Positions 50,870 through 61,388 are shown, counted from the first letter of the stretch. The stretch: 64,000 nt of DNA from Amorphophallus konjac (GCA_022559845.1 CM040128.1:73967247-74031246); one strand, 5' to 3'. A program made the numbers and translations. The notes: generated from the letters alone by a model not told the origin.

Positions 50870-51619
50870 GTGGAGATCAAAGCGTCGACCGTCTGCAAGT
50901 TCATAATGAAGAACATCATTGCAAGGTTCGGCATCCCAAGCACCATCGTCACCGACAATGGACCTCAATTTATCTCTCAAGAAATCAAGGATCTCTGCAA
51001 CAGGTATAACATTGCATTGCATCATTCTTCTCCCTATTATCCGCAGGGCAATGGCCAAGCAGAGGCAACTAACAAAACTTTGATAAAAATTGTCAAAAAG
51101 ACGTGTGAGGCTAATAAATTTTCGGACTGGCTAGACAAGCTAGTTGAAGCTCTCTGGGCCAATCGCACTTCCATTCGTACCCCCACTGGGCAAACCCCTT
51201 TCACCCTTACTTATGGAATGGAGGCGGTAGTCCCTTATGAGATTCTCGTTCCCTCTCTGCGAGTACAATTGGATAAGGAATTTTCTATTGATGAACGTCG
51301 TGATTCACTCCTTGTCCAATTGGAACTCCTAGACGAGAAGCGTCTGGTCGCCGCTGAGCATGCGCGCGTTTATCAAAACAGGCTCTCGCGTTTTTATCAA
51401 AAGAAAGTAATTGAGAGAAAATTCAAAATCGGTGAAATGGTAATTAAGAGGATTTTCGTAAAGCCGGGTGGCCCCCGCTCAAAACTCCAACCCAATTGGG
51501 AAGGACTGTTTGTTATAAAAGACGTTTTTCCAGGCAATACTTATAAATTGATTAATGCTGAAGGAGAAGAGTTAACTCACCCTTGGAATGATTTATATCT
51601 TAAGAAATACTACCCTTGA
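50870..51619 (+). CDS. Integrase core and C-terminus (element E1)
   Basis: The frame is the same as the previous piece and open from 50810. It contains FTKWAEAEAY, the second catalytic Asp in VTDNGPQF, the Glu in YPQGNGQAEATNK, the TPFTLTYGMEAVVPYE segment and a C-terminal PNWEGLFVIKDV with TYKLINAEGEELTHPWN. No chromodomain follows, as usual for Tat. It would integrate the cDNA, but the nonsense codon at 50807 separates it from its zinc domain and first catalytic residue. Confidence 0.9.
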   Translation: MEIKASTVCKFIMKNIIARFGIPSTIVTDNGPQFISQEIKDLCNRYNIALHHSSPYYPQGNGQAEATNKTLIKIVKKTCEANKFSDWLDKLVEALWANRTSIRTPTGQTPFTLTYGMEAVVPYEILVPSLRVQLDKEFSIDERRDSLLVQLELLDEKRLVAAEHARVYQNRLSRFYQKKVIERKFKIGEMVIKRIFVKPGGPRSKLQPNWEGLFVIKDVFPGNTYKLINAEGEELTHPWNDLYLKKYYP

Positions 51620-52971
51620 TTCAACAAAAATCCAAGAAAAATATATATCTTCAAAATCCAAAAAAAATGAATATTGATTCAAAAATCAAAAAAAAAAACA
51701 AAAAAATATAGAAATTCCAAAAGGCAAGTAAAAATAGAAATTCTTCAAAATCAAAAAGAGGTCAAAATTGGTGCCATGGCACACGAAGGATCAAGGTCCG
51801 AAAGGTCAAAATTCAGAATTCATTCATCAGTCTTGCTAACTTAAAAGGGGGTTGACTCCCGCACATACTACACGCTTTATTCTTGAACTCGAGCAGTGCA
51901 AAATCCTATGGAAAGTCAAAAACCTGACTAAAAGTGAAAGACAATACCCGTTCTTTTCTTCTTCGGCCCATAAGGGAGGAAGGGAGGCCTCGGGGTAGAC
52001 ACGCCAAGCCTATCCGCCGCCCTAGTAGGTGGAAGTCAGGGCCCAAAAGGGAGCAAATGCCACGAAAGCCCAAGTATAATTAGGTTTATTTTCATCAATG
52101 CAAATCAATTCCAAAGTGAAAGTCAAGTTGTGAAAAGAAAAGTATGTTAAGAGGGCAAAGTCCCCGCAAGGAAAACCTTAGGCGTATGCGTACAATATAA
52201 AAGAGGCAAAAAGGTAACAAATTTCCCTACGCCAAAGACCGAACCCCAACAGGCATAGGGTAGGGGAGGTAACTTTGCCTTGAGCATCTCAGAATCCCTT
52301 ATGGGCTTCCCTTATATTTTCTTCCATCCTTTCTATGTGGTAAGTCACGAACTGGCAGGATGGTCAAGACGGACTAAAGAAATTACACTGTGCGAAATCT
52401 CGAATACAAGTCAACTATGATCACGTCCACTCCCTTTTAATTACTCAAGAAAGGTTAATGGATTTTAGATGGTGACCGTGTAGGACCCGTGGTCTTGATA
52501 GCCTTGACAACCTTTTTTGCAGAATAATTCAATTAACGCCTTTGGCTAAGGCACTTTTTATAGAATTAACGTCCTAGATTAGGTCGTCTCTTTCTGAATA
52601 ACGTCTCTGAGCAGGTCGTTTCTTTTTTCAAAAATCAGATTCCTTTTCAAATTCGCGCCGTCTGATAAAGGCGTCTTTATGCGAACCACGACCTACTCTA
52701 AGGCGCGTTTTTCAGAAGGATAAAAATAACAAAAAAAATATAAATGAGTGAAAAAAGAAAAAAATGCATTTCTTCACGATGTATGCTTGCATTCCTGCAT
52801 GGGCATCTTTTATTTATGGTTTGCATATGCGTGCTTGCATGATGCATCTCCCGTTATCAGCTATTTTATTTGCCTTATTTAATTAAAGGCTTGGCCCCTT
52901 GACCCGTCACTAAGGTCAGAAGTAAAGGCACCCCTTGCTTATTGAGCAAGGGGCCAAGTCGAACAGATGAA
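51620..52971. other. Non-coding region after E1 pol, with dyads
   Basis: A/T-rich at 51620-51760 with A runs. The rest holds no credible frame. Five dyads lie at 52534-52708 (for example ACGTCCTAGATTAGGTCGTC). The end of the antisense PMD gene lies at the right border. Confidence 0.6.
52534..52708. repeat. Dyad array between pol and the PMD gene (E1)
   Basis: Five units, including ACGTCTCTGAGCAGGTCGTT and ACGACCTACTCTAAGGCGCG, with 7-nt spacers. Confidence 0.78.
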
Positions 52972-53101
52972 TTAACCTGTTTGTTCAAAGTGTGGATTAC
53001 AGTCGCAGAAACAGGGCAAAGCAAAATGTGGAAAGAGCAAAGTACACAAACACAAAGCCACGACTACACAAGTGCTCAGGTAACAAAAGCATGTCAATCT
53101 C

Positions 53102-53132
<31 letters not shown>

Positions 53133-56100
53133 GAATGTCTATCATGTACAAGTGTGAGGGTGGAGGAGTACAAGTAAGTCCCTCAGCTCTCGCCTCCACC
53201 CTCCTCTCTCCTACTCTCAACCTCCTACTCGCCGTACCGAGCTGGCGCTGGTGGAGGAGGCATGGGCCCCCGTGAAGAAGCTGGAACCCGAACCTGACCC
53301 CCTGCCTCGCTCCTCTCTCGAGGGAAGAGCCCGCCACAAAAGTGGAGCTGGTGAAGGAGTATCCCGCAGCCCGTGCTCGCTCGCGCCCTCGCTGGAGACG
53401 CTCCTCAGACACTCGTAGCCGCTCCTGAGAAAGGATCAACTGGGTCCTCGAGTCTGCCAGCTCTCGCTCGCGTGCTGCTACCTGCTCCTGGTACCGAGCA
53501 CGCTCCGCCTGGTACTCCTCTCGCTCACGAGCACGCTCCTCGCGCTCCCGGGCACGCTCCCGTCGCTCCAGCTCAAGAGCCACCCGCAGCTCGGCCACGT
53601 CCTGAGGTAGCTCCTCTCGTCGCCTCAGGGACCTCTCAAGCTCTGAGATCCGCTGATCACGGATCGCCAACTCGATACGTACCGCCTGAAGCTGAGTCGT
53701 CTGCAAACATGTAAGCAAATCATCAATTCCACAATTAAATGCAATGATTCAGTAATCTAGCAATACAAGCAATACATGATTTAAACCACTCACATGTGTG
53801 CTCGTCGCACGGAAGCCCTCATCAACACAGGTAAGAGCGGCACGAAGCTCCTCAGTCTGTAAAATGGATTTTCATCAGTGCACAATTATATAATCAATAT
53901 TTGAATGGATTTGTGTTTTGGAATTTACCCGTGAAGCGAGATCGCGCTCTGCTGCCTCGGCTCGTGCGATCGCTCCGGCTAGCTGCCCTGCCAGTGCAGT
54001 CACCTCTGCATTGGGCCCTCTCGAGCTGGAGGCCTCTCCTGGGTCTCTCCTCACTGCTCCCTGCTGGGCACGCTGCATTCATTGAGATCGTCAGTGGCTA
54101 ATCATCAATAACTCAACAAAAAAGATATACATGTGCATATAGGAATAATTTAAACACTCACCAGGGTCTCTAGGTCAGCCCGTGTGGCGGCCAGCTGGTC
54201 CTCCAGGCTGTGTAGGTAGGCCTGGGCATCCATCGCCGCTATGTCCCGCGCATCCTGCATTCGTTACATGTTAGTCACATGATAGAAACATAAGCATTTA
54301 CATTTAATTTAGAAGTAATTACATTCATACATACCCCTAGGACCCTCATCTGGGGTCGGCCGGCGTATACCTCCCAGTAGCGCCGGAGGTACTCGGAGCT
54401 GTCAGTCACCCGGGAGGTGACTCTGGTCCCGCCTCGCTGCCAGTCGGCGTACTGCTCCTCGAACCGCACCCTCCAGTCGGTCGCCTTCGTACGACCTCGC
54501 GTCTTCTTCCCGATGCCCCGCGGCTCGCCTACCTCTACCCACTCCTGGTGAAGGCCTAGTGTCCTCATCACCAACCTAAGCCGTAACGGCTCGATCTCGC
54601 TCAGGCAATGAACCCAAAGCTCATGCCCAAAACGAGGTCGGCACGCTACAACCCACGGCTGGCCCTCGTCCGTCATCCCCTCATAGGGTCTCCACTGAAC
54701 CTGCATTTATAAACATACATGTCATCATTTCATCATCATCATAACAAATACAAAATAAATGCAAAAGAAAGATGCATAACATTCATGCATACCAGCGAGG
54801 GAGGGAAGTCTCGGAACTCTCTCCGCAGCACCCACAACTCGTAGCCCAGTGGGGCTCCAAACACAATCGGCAGCCAGCGCCGTGCTAGAGGGAAAGCTCC
54901 CTCACCTCCAGGCCGTGGGTCAGCGCGCCCCATCGGCATGTATAGATGGCTCCAAACCTGCATCCATGCATCATATTAGTGAAGCATTCACCAGCATGAT
55001 AAAAATAAAAGAAAAGAAAAATGAAAAGTGCATACCTGAAGAAAAGGTGAGAAGCCACTGACGGTCGTCTCTCGACCTATCCCCGTGGACAGGTCGGCCA
55101 TCATGTGCGCTAGCAGTGCCGCTCCCCAGGCGTAGCTGCCAACTGCCTCCAGGTCCTCGAGTATCCCCAGGAATCGACAGTTGATGACGTCGCCCTTTGT
55201 CCCGAGTAATAGCCTCCCGAGCAGCAGTAGTAGGAACCTCCTCAAGTCTCGGTCCGCTCTCTCCCTATCAGCTGGGTCCTGGCAGTAGACCGCCCTAGCC
55301 CCGTCTATCAACCTCTGAGAGAACTGCTCTAGGGTCTCCACGGACCTGTGCCTAGCATTCCCTAAGCCCATCACTGTAGTAAGGTCGGTGCGGAAGATAG
55401 TCCTACACTCGCTGGGTGTCTCGTAGACCATCTCTAGCCCTAGCAATCTCTGGGCGAACTCAGTGTAGTCAGGGTAGGTGATCCCGCTCACAGCCTCACC
55501 GTCTACCCTCAACTCGGTGATCCTAGCTACATCCTCTAGGGTGGGAACCATATGCGCCCATGGCATCAGGAATGCCCGGCTGGTCCTGTCCCATCTCTCC
55601 CGTAGAACCTGGATAAGTGGTAGGTCTGGCCTAACTGGCTCTATGCTAAGGAAGGCCCCAAACCCCATAGCATCTACCCTCGCTCTCTGAAACTCGGGGA
55701 GGCCGTAGTATGCTGCCCGGACCATAACCCAGGAGATCCGTGTCCTCATCAGTCCCTGCATGTAAAGAAAAGAATTTTCACTTAATTATTTTGATTATTC
55801 ATGCTGAATCTTATAAACTGCCTTGGTTTGAAATATTGGTGTTTGATTTTAATTAACGACCATCCTCAGGTCGTGGTTTATTGAATTAGCGCCCCTAAGG
55901 AGGGCGTGGTTCTTAAGAGTGCTTTGAATTTGTGACCTATCCTAGGTCTTTGTTATCTAAGAAGCGCCTCTGTGTCGGGCGTGATCCTATGGTTAATTTT
56001 TGAAATTCTTAAACATATTTCAAGTCACGCCCTTGAGTGGGGCGTTTTCCAAATGGGTCCGTTAATTTAATCAGGAATTAATGAATGGACGACCTCTGGT

Positions 56101-56823
56101 TTGGTCGTCTGTTGTTGAATTGACGCCTCGATGGGGGGCGTTGTTTTCAAGTTTTTCAGAAAAAATAAAATAAAAATAACAGCATACGAATAATTCATGG
56201 AAAATAATTTAAAGCATGGACTTGATATAAATTAACAGCATGATATGAATTTAAATGGGCGACATGCTTTAGGGCGTGTTCTCATGGGGTTAATTATTTT
56301 TCAGGAAAATAATTTAATTAACGCCCTTGGGTTGGCCGTGTCTTTTTTTAAAAAATGTGACGCCCCTGAGGGCGCCTTCTTTCTGGGTTGCAGGGTTTAT
56401 ACCCCGAGGGCTATGGAAATGGCATAAAAATGAAATTAAAATGAAAACAAAATGAAAATTGGGTTGAGGGCCTACCTTCTTGTGTTTGGGTTCTTGTGGC
56501 TGAGGCCGTGGCTGCCTAGGCCGCCGGAGCTGGCCGGCACGGGGAGGAGCCGCCGCCGTGGGCGGTGGCTCATCGCCATCTTCTTCTTCTTCTTCACCGT
56601 CCTCGCCTTCTTCTCCCTCTTCATTTTCTCCCTCTTCTCCGGCATCATCTTCATTTCCTTCGTTGGCCTCTTGGCCTCCTTCAGCTTCGTCGCCGGCCGC
56701 CACCGCCGGTGCGTCTTCATCCGCCGCCGCGGGAGGGGCTTCCTCCTCGCCGTGGGCGTCATCGCCCAGGTCAATGACCTCGGGGGCGGCCACCCGTTGG
56801 CGTTTCAAACCTCCTCCGGCCAT
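52972..56823 (-). CDS. Plant mobile domain (PMD) protein gene, 8 exons, antisense in E1
   Basis: Minus-strand exons with GT-AG borders are 56823-56476, 55755-55036, 54957-54793, 54700-54335, 54254-54162, 54072-53929, 53856-53794 and 53700 to a stop at 52972. The seven complete exons are all multiples of three, so every intron is phase 0, and acceptors read TGCAG or ACAG. Exon 1 (MAGGGLKRQRV) encodes an acidic Glu-rich arm. Exons 2-4 carry the PMD fold, with FLMPWAHMVPTLEDVARITE and LRVDGEAVSG. Exons 5-8 are coiled coil rich in Arg/Glu. Length is about 870 residues. In Arabidopsis, PMD proteins MAIN and MAIL1 act in transposon silencing, and PMD genes are often carried by transposons. The last exon reads through a TA microsatellite, so its end is uncertain. 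Confidence 0.75.
53101..53128. repeat. (TA)n microsatellite
   Basis: About 12 TA units. In the last PMD exon frame they would encode YIYIYIY, which argues that the real end of that exon lies upstream. Confidence 0.85.
55855..56376. repeat. Dyad array in intron 1 of the PMD gene (E1)
   Basis: About ten units fill most of the 720-bp intron, for example ACGACCATCCTCAGGTCGTG, GCGCCCCTAAGGAGGGCGTG and ACGCCCTTGAGTGGGGCGTT. None lies in the flanking exons. Confidence 0.85.
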
Positions 56824-56940
56824 GGCTAGGGCGAGGGTTAGAAGGGAGAGAGATAGAGAGAGAATGAGAAATGGGAGGGTTTCGGTTAGGGTTGCGGAGG
56901 AAGAAGAAGAAAGGAGGGAAAGTTAAGTCGAACGGTCCAA
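56824..56940 (-). promoter_or_regulatory. Presumed 5' UTR of the PMD gene
   Basis: Upstream of the ATG on the minus strand is a CT-rich leader containing AACCCTAACC, a telo-box-like element frequent in plant 5' regions, and the start context CCTAGCCATGGCC. No clear TATA box is seen. Confidence 0.45.
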
Positions 56941-56947
56941 AAGAATT

Positions 56948-57356
56948 AACGACTTAAGGAAGGCCGCGTCTTGTGGAATCAACGACAGACATCAAGGCGT
57001 TTCTTAATAATTGACGACGTTTCTTAAGGCGTTATTTTTGTTTGCATGGGGAATGATAACCGTCGTCAGACGCATTTAATGGCAATTGATTGATTTGATG
57101 GAAATAATCATTACTGTTTTTGAGTAACGACTACGATTGGGGCGTTATTTATATGAAACGTGGCTGTCCTGAAGGCGTTACTTTTGGAATCTCAACGAAT
57201 ATATTTTAGAATATGAATCGAATTAACGCCTTGCCCTAGGACCTGTTTCAGTTGACGCCCATTGGTGAAGGCGTCAGTTATGAGCGATCAATCAGGGAAG
57301 ACGACCTGTGGTGAAGGCGTCCTTTTATGAATTCACGGCATTGCCTGAGTCGTTAT
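56948..57356. repeat. Dyad array between the two antisense genes (E1)
   Basis: About eight units, including ACGACTACGATTGGGGCGTT and ACGACCTGTGGTGAAGGCGTC. They lie upstream of the PMD gene and downstream of the second gene, where PMD promoter sequence is expected. Confidence 0.8.
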
Positions 57357-57460
57357 TTGCAATAGAATCACATAACGTTGGAAGAGTTGATCAGAAACAC
57401 AGTAAGATGGCTCAATAAAGGAAATATCATTGATTTATTGGAAGGAAAAGATTACAATGC

Positions 57461-58858
57461 TTAATGAGTCATTTTGGGCCTCATTTTTCTCAGGGCTATT
57501 ACATAAGATTTCCATTCATCTCTGTCTTCTTCCAAGCTTTCTACAGGTTGATGAGCCTTGTTGATTTTCCACAGAGCATGAATAGTTATGCATTCTTCTC
57601 CATCTTCATTGCTGCCAAGGTCCCGTCTCTTGATAGGAGGGAGGTGTGATGGGTCCTCGAATACTTGCCGTGGAAGCCCGAGTTGAGGAAGGCACCGATG
57701 TGAGTTGTATAGCACGAATTCTAAAGCACCGATGAGACGAAGGTCCGTCCCGGGAGAAAATCTTGCACGGAGCTCTTGAGTCTTGAGTATTCCCGGGGCG
57801 CAAGTGAAGAGATTCTTTGGCATTGCTTTGAGGTGCTCTCTCCATTCCGCTCTCTTCTTGATTTGAGGAATCCGGTTCGTCACTCTATTGCTTAGCCCAA
57901 GTGAATCGGTCATATAAGAGAGTGGGATTTTTGAGAAGATTCTCGAGGATTGTTGGGCTTCATCACATGGATCGAACTTGAAGTGGAGATCTACCCAACT
58001 AGAGAGTGCTAGCATGCATCCGTAGATGGGCCTTCCCATCGCCGTCGAGGTAAGTCCGCTATAGAGATAGGCTAGAATCGCCGATCCAACTCTATCTCCT
58101 TCCCATAAGCTCGCTATAGCGCTTAATTGGGCTTCTTCTAGAAAGTCCTCCGTGGATGGGAATAAGATTGCTCCTGCTAAGCACACCACGAAGGCCTTTG
58201 CTATCCGCTCTATCTCTTCATCTTCTTTAGCTTGATCCGCTCTCTTGTACACCCATGAGGCGAGCTTTAGAAGATTGATTCCTTTAGTGGCTTTGACTTG
58301 ATTCACTAGGTTGGGGCTAGATATCAAGCTTGTTAATAGCTCATGAGAGGCAATTGGTTTTGGCATGATGGCCACCTTTTCCTCATCTCCTTGCTTCGTT
58401 CTCTTTAAGCCTAAGATTATCTCCAATTCTTCTAATAGGATCGTGGCTTCAAAAGTAGAGAAGAGAAAGGTATGGGTGGAAGGATGCCATATCTCTACAA
58501 GAGCCCCTATAGCTGCCCAGTCAAGATGAATCTGATCATAATGTTTGGCGTGGGTGACTAGACCCAGAAGGTGCCATCTTGTTAAATAGACTCTCATGTC
58601 TGAAGAAAATTTGGAGAGATCTTTTTGTGAATCTCCTTGCTCTTGGGACATTCGGGAAGTCCCGTGGAAGGAAGAAAGGAAGAACAATACAGAAAGAAGA
58701 ATAAATGAGCTTGCAGAAGAGAAGAACATTTAAGACAAGTGGAAAAGAACAGAAGACTCAATCCTTACCTGATTCAATGCAATGCGGTTGCTGATGTGTC
58801 CGTTGATCTCGGTTAGCCTGGGAGTTGAGGATTTGGATCTCTTAATCGCCCTCTCCAT
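57461..58858 (-). CDS. PMD/DUF7745-like protein gene, 2 exons, antisense in E1
   Basis: Exon 1 (58858-58769) encodes 30 residues, MERAIKRSKSSTPRLTEING and so on, ending NQ at a GTAAGG donor. The most plausible exon 2 starts near 58639 (QGDSQKDLSKF) in phase 0 and runs to the stop at 57461; an alternative is the single frame from ATG 58729. The main exon has LTRWHLLGLVTHAKHYDQIH, VEIWHPSTHTFLFSTFEATI and LEELEIILGLKR, which resemble the N-terminal part of plant DUF7745/PMD-like proteins often linked to transposons. The rest is helical, with no catalytic motif I recognise. The frame is uninterrupted, in contrast to the E1 pol. Confidence 0.7.
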
Positions 58859-58975
58859 CTTCTGTTACAGGAGGAAGCTCGGACGGTTGCGGTGCCTGCA
58901 GAAGAACAGACAGAAGAAGTAGTAGAAGAACAGAGCTCCGAAGGTTGCTTTGATTGATTTGAGGAATTGCCTTCC

Positions 58976-58982
58976 CTTTATA
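58976..58982 (-). promoter_or_regulatory. TATA box of the DUF7745-like gene
   Basis: TATAAAG on the minus strand about 118 bp upstream of ATG 58858. It supports an independent promoter reading opposite to the element. Confidence 0.55.
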
Positions 58983-59057
58983 GGAGTCCGGGGAGTCTTA
59001 AGGCTGTTCGGAGTTAGCAAGTTGATTGCCATTAGGACTGGGTTTAGCTTTCGAGTC

Positions 59058-59068
59058 GGAAACAGAAG
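59058..59068 (+). other. Polypurine tract candidate of E1
   Basis: GGAAACAGAAG directly precedes the LTR at 59069. Such a tract is absent before the LTR at 40887, so the 59069 LTR is in a 3' LTR position relative to E1. Confidence 0.55.
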
Positions 59069-60401
59069 TGTAGACACGCCAAAAATGACGCTATATTGAT
59101 CAAATCTCATGTCACTATGTTGACGCCCCAAAGTGAACGTCAATATTCCCATAATATAAAGTTTTTCTTTTTTGTGGATTTTCCGTTGCATTTTGTTGCA
59201 TTTTTTGTGATTCGTGACCTGAAGAGGGGCGTTATTTAAATAGCGACCTTATCTAGGGCGTGTTATAAAGAAAGGACGACTAAACTTCAGGGCGTCAATT
59301 CCTGGTATTATCCGGTTTTAAGAAAAATTCAAAAATCAATTTAATTATTGATTAACGTCCTTCCTCAGGGCGTGTTTTAAGTTAACGTCTCAATCTTAGG
59401 CGTGTTCTCATGATTTTCAAAAAAAAAGTAAGTTTTATTGCCAAAATTAAATCCAGGAAGAAACGCCCTGTCTTAGGTCGTGTTTCATGAAACGCCGTAT
59501 GGGTAGGTCGTCAAATCAAGAATTGACGCCCTGTTGGAAGGCGTGTTTCACCTCCAGTGTCCTACCTTCTTCCATCTTTTCCTCACAGAGTCCTGCCTTG
59601 TTTGACGTTCTTGCTCGATTAGGGCTCTTGCTTTTGATAAACATTGCCATTACTCTCCTCCTATCCATGTTTATCTTTTGATCTAAACCTTATTTAAGGG
59701 AGTCCTGATCGACCCTTTGAAGGGTTACGACGGCTAAGGTACCAAAGCCGAGATTATCACGCTCAAGATCTGCTGCTTCCCCCTCTTCATCTTTGGTTCC
59801 CTCTACTATCAACAGGGACAGTAGGGCTCTTTTCTATTTCGTTTATTCGGTTTCGTCTTCGTCAACCGATCATCACTGTTCTTTTTTTCTTTCTTTACGT
59901 TCGTGTCAACTCCATCGTCAGTCTTTTTCTTCTTTTCCTTTTTCACTGTTTGCATTAGATTCATCACATATCCTTTCTTTCCCTAGTCCCTCTTTAGGGG
60001 TTTTAAAACCAAAAAAAAAAAAGGTGCGCATGTTGATTTCTTTTCATCATCGTTATATATCTTATTTGGATTGATACTTCTGCACGTTGGCTGATCCCAT
60101 CTTTTGCTATTGTTTCATTGTCTTTTTTGCAAGGTAATCAAAAAGAGAACCCTTCTCATCGGCCGGCCGATTGAAGAAGGAGGAAGGAACTTCACATCAT
60201 CCCGCGTTCCAATCTTCACCAGGTATTCGCGATCTCTTTTTACTATTATTGAGGTAACCCCTCTGGCGATCACATCTCCATTTTTGCACCACGTGCAAGC
60301 TTTTATTCCCCTTATTTATGCATTAATCATCTTTATTCTCCACATGTTTTATCACATCATTATTCTTTTGTGATTTTGTGAGGGATTTATGCCCATCCAC
60401 A
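59069..60401 (+). repeat. LTR shared by E1 (3') and E2 (5') (1333 bp)
   Basis: Starts TGTAGACACGCC like the E1 5' LTR and ends ATCCACA before AAT and the PBS-like site at 60405. It carries dyads at 59213-59544. Compared with 40887-42327 it has many substitutions and indels. Confidence 0.85.
59213..59544. repeat. Dyad array in the shared E1/E2 LTR
   Basis: About eight units at the same places as in the E1 5' LTR. Several changed while keeping the pattern, for example ACGCCCTGTTGGAAGGCGTG. Confidence 0.8.
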
Positions 60402-60404
60402 AAT

Positions 60405-60420
60405 TGGCGATCACGGTGGG
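60405..60420 (+). other. Primer-binding site candidate of E2
   Basis: TGGCGATCACGGTGGG, identical to the E1 site at 42331. Confidence 0.7.
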
Positions 60421-60451
60421 ACTTCCACTATTTTCTTTTTGATTACCATCT

Positions 60452-60552
60452 CCATTGGCACCCTCGCGTGCCCTTTCCCCTTTGGCACCCTCGTGTGCCC
60501 TTTCCCCTTTGGCACCCACGCGTGCTCTTTCCCCCTTGGTACCCTCGGTACC
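60452..60552. repeat. Leader minisatellite of E2
   Basis: Three TTGGCACCCTCGTGTGCCC-type units followed by GGTACCCTC units. The CACGTG cores seen in E1 are mutated here. Confidence 0.8.
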
Positions 60553-60640
60553 CTTTCCTTTGTGTCCCTCGGGCACCCTCCACTGTGCACACTGCACACT
60601 CCGGGATCAGCCAGCTTGCGTTTGCATATTTCCCTGAATT

Positions 60641-61118
60641 AATGCCTTCCACGAGGGTGCCTTTTGTTTTAACGCCCTTCACAGGGGCGTGTTTTAGTTT
60701 ATTAACGCCTCTTTACAGGGCGTCTTTTATCATATTTGCTGCTTTGGTTCTGCTCATTATACTGTCTGAGAATTAACGCCCCCCTCCAGGGCGTATTATT
60801 GATTTTAACGCCTTTCTCCAGGGCGTCTTATTGTTGCGTTACGTCTGCTGTCAAGACGTCTTCCCATCATCTTACTGCTTTAATCACTCTGCCTATGAAT
60901 TCACGCCCTGCCCCAGGGCGTGTTGTTACTATACAGCGCCTCACCTCAAGGCGCTTCCTCATATTTGACGCCCTCACGTAGAGGCGTCCCCCTCAGATTT
61001 AGCGCCTCTACCAGAGGCGCGTTTCTGTTTCTCGCTGCTGGCTCATAGCCTCTCGCAGTGATTCACGACAGTGACCCTGTCGTTGCTTTGGTTGATAGCG
61101 ACCTGCCCCAGGTCATCT
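60641..61118. repeat. Dyad array in the E2 leader
   Basis: Units such as ACGCCCTGCCCCAGGGCGTG, GCGCCTCTACCAGAGGCGCG and ACGACAGTGACCCTGTCGTT, with 7-nt spacers or close to it. Confidence 0.83.
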
Positions 61119-61278
61119 TTTTCCTGCGTTTCACAGAACCTTGCTTACTGCTGCTGCTGTCATATTGCTTGCCTATATTGCTTTGATTTGATCATATTGC
61201 TTTGCACTTGGTGGCTTTTGGTTGAGAGACCTCCTCTCTCTATATTAGGATTCCACACACCCTTCTTGGAATCGGGAC

Positions 61279-61388
61279 GACCCTCCATTGAGCATTCCGT
61301 CTCTTTGGACCGGAAATCCCTTTTCCAACACCTCCATAAGTCCCCGCACCCGTGGATTCCCTCACGGACGCCGGGCTGGTTGTACCCT
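61279..61388 (+). repeat. Conserved ~108-bp block, copy in the E2 leader
   Basis: Nearly identical to the E1 leader copy, and followed by gag at the same distance. Confidence 0.8.

Larger units (their letters stand above)
40887..60401 (+). mobile_element. Element E1: giant Tat-clade gypsy element with two antisense genes
   Basis: The 5' LTR (40887-42327, TGTAG...CTACA) is followed by a PBS-like site, a 1.1-kb leader, gag, protease, G-patch, RT, RNase H, a second RNase H and integrase to 51619. Two genes on the minus strand (52972-58858) follow, then a purine-rich GGAAACAGAAG and an LTR at 59069-60401. The double RNase H defines the Tat clade. The closing LTR is only about 85-88% identical by eye to the 5' LTR and is itself followed by a second internal region (E2), so the right end may be a recombination product. 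Confidence 0.85.

Noticed and set aside
52972..53170. YIYIYIY-containing C-terminus of the last PMD exon
   Set aside because: A TA microsatellite is translated here; the real end of the PMD protein is probably upstream or after another intron, so I give no function to this tail.
56452..56926. Plus-strand frames opposite PMD exon 1 (Phe- or Ser/Pro-rich)
   Set aside because: They are shadows of the Glu/Ala-rich coding strand of exon 1.
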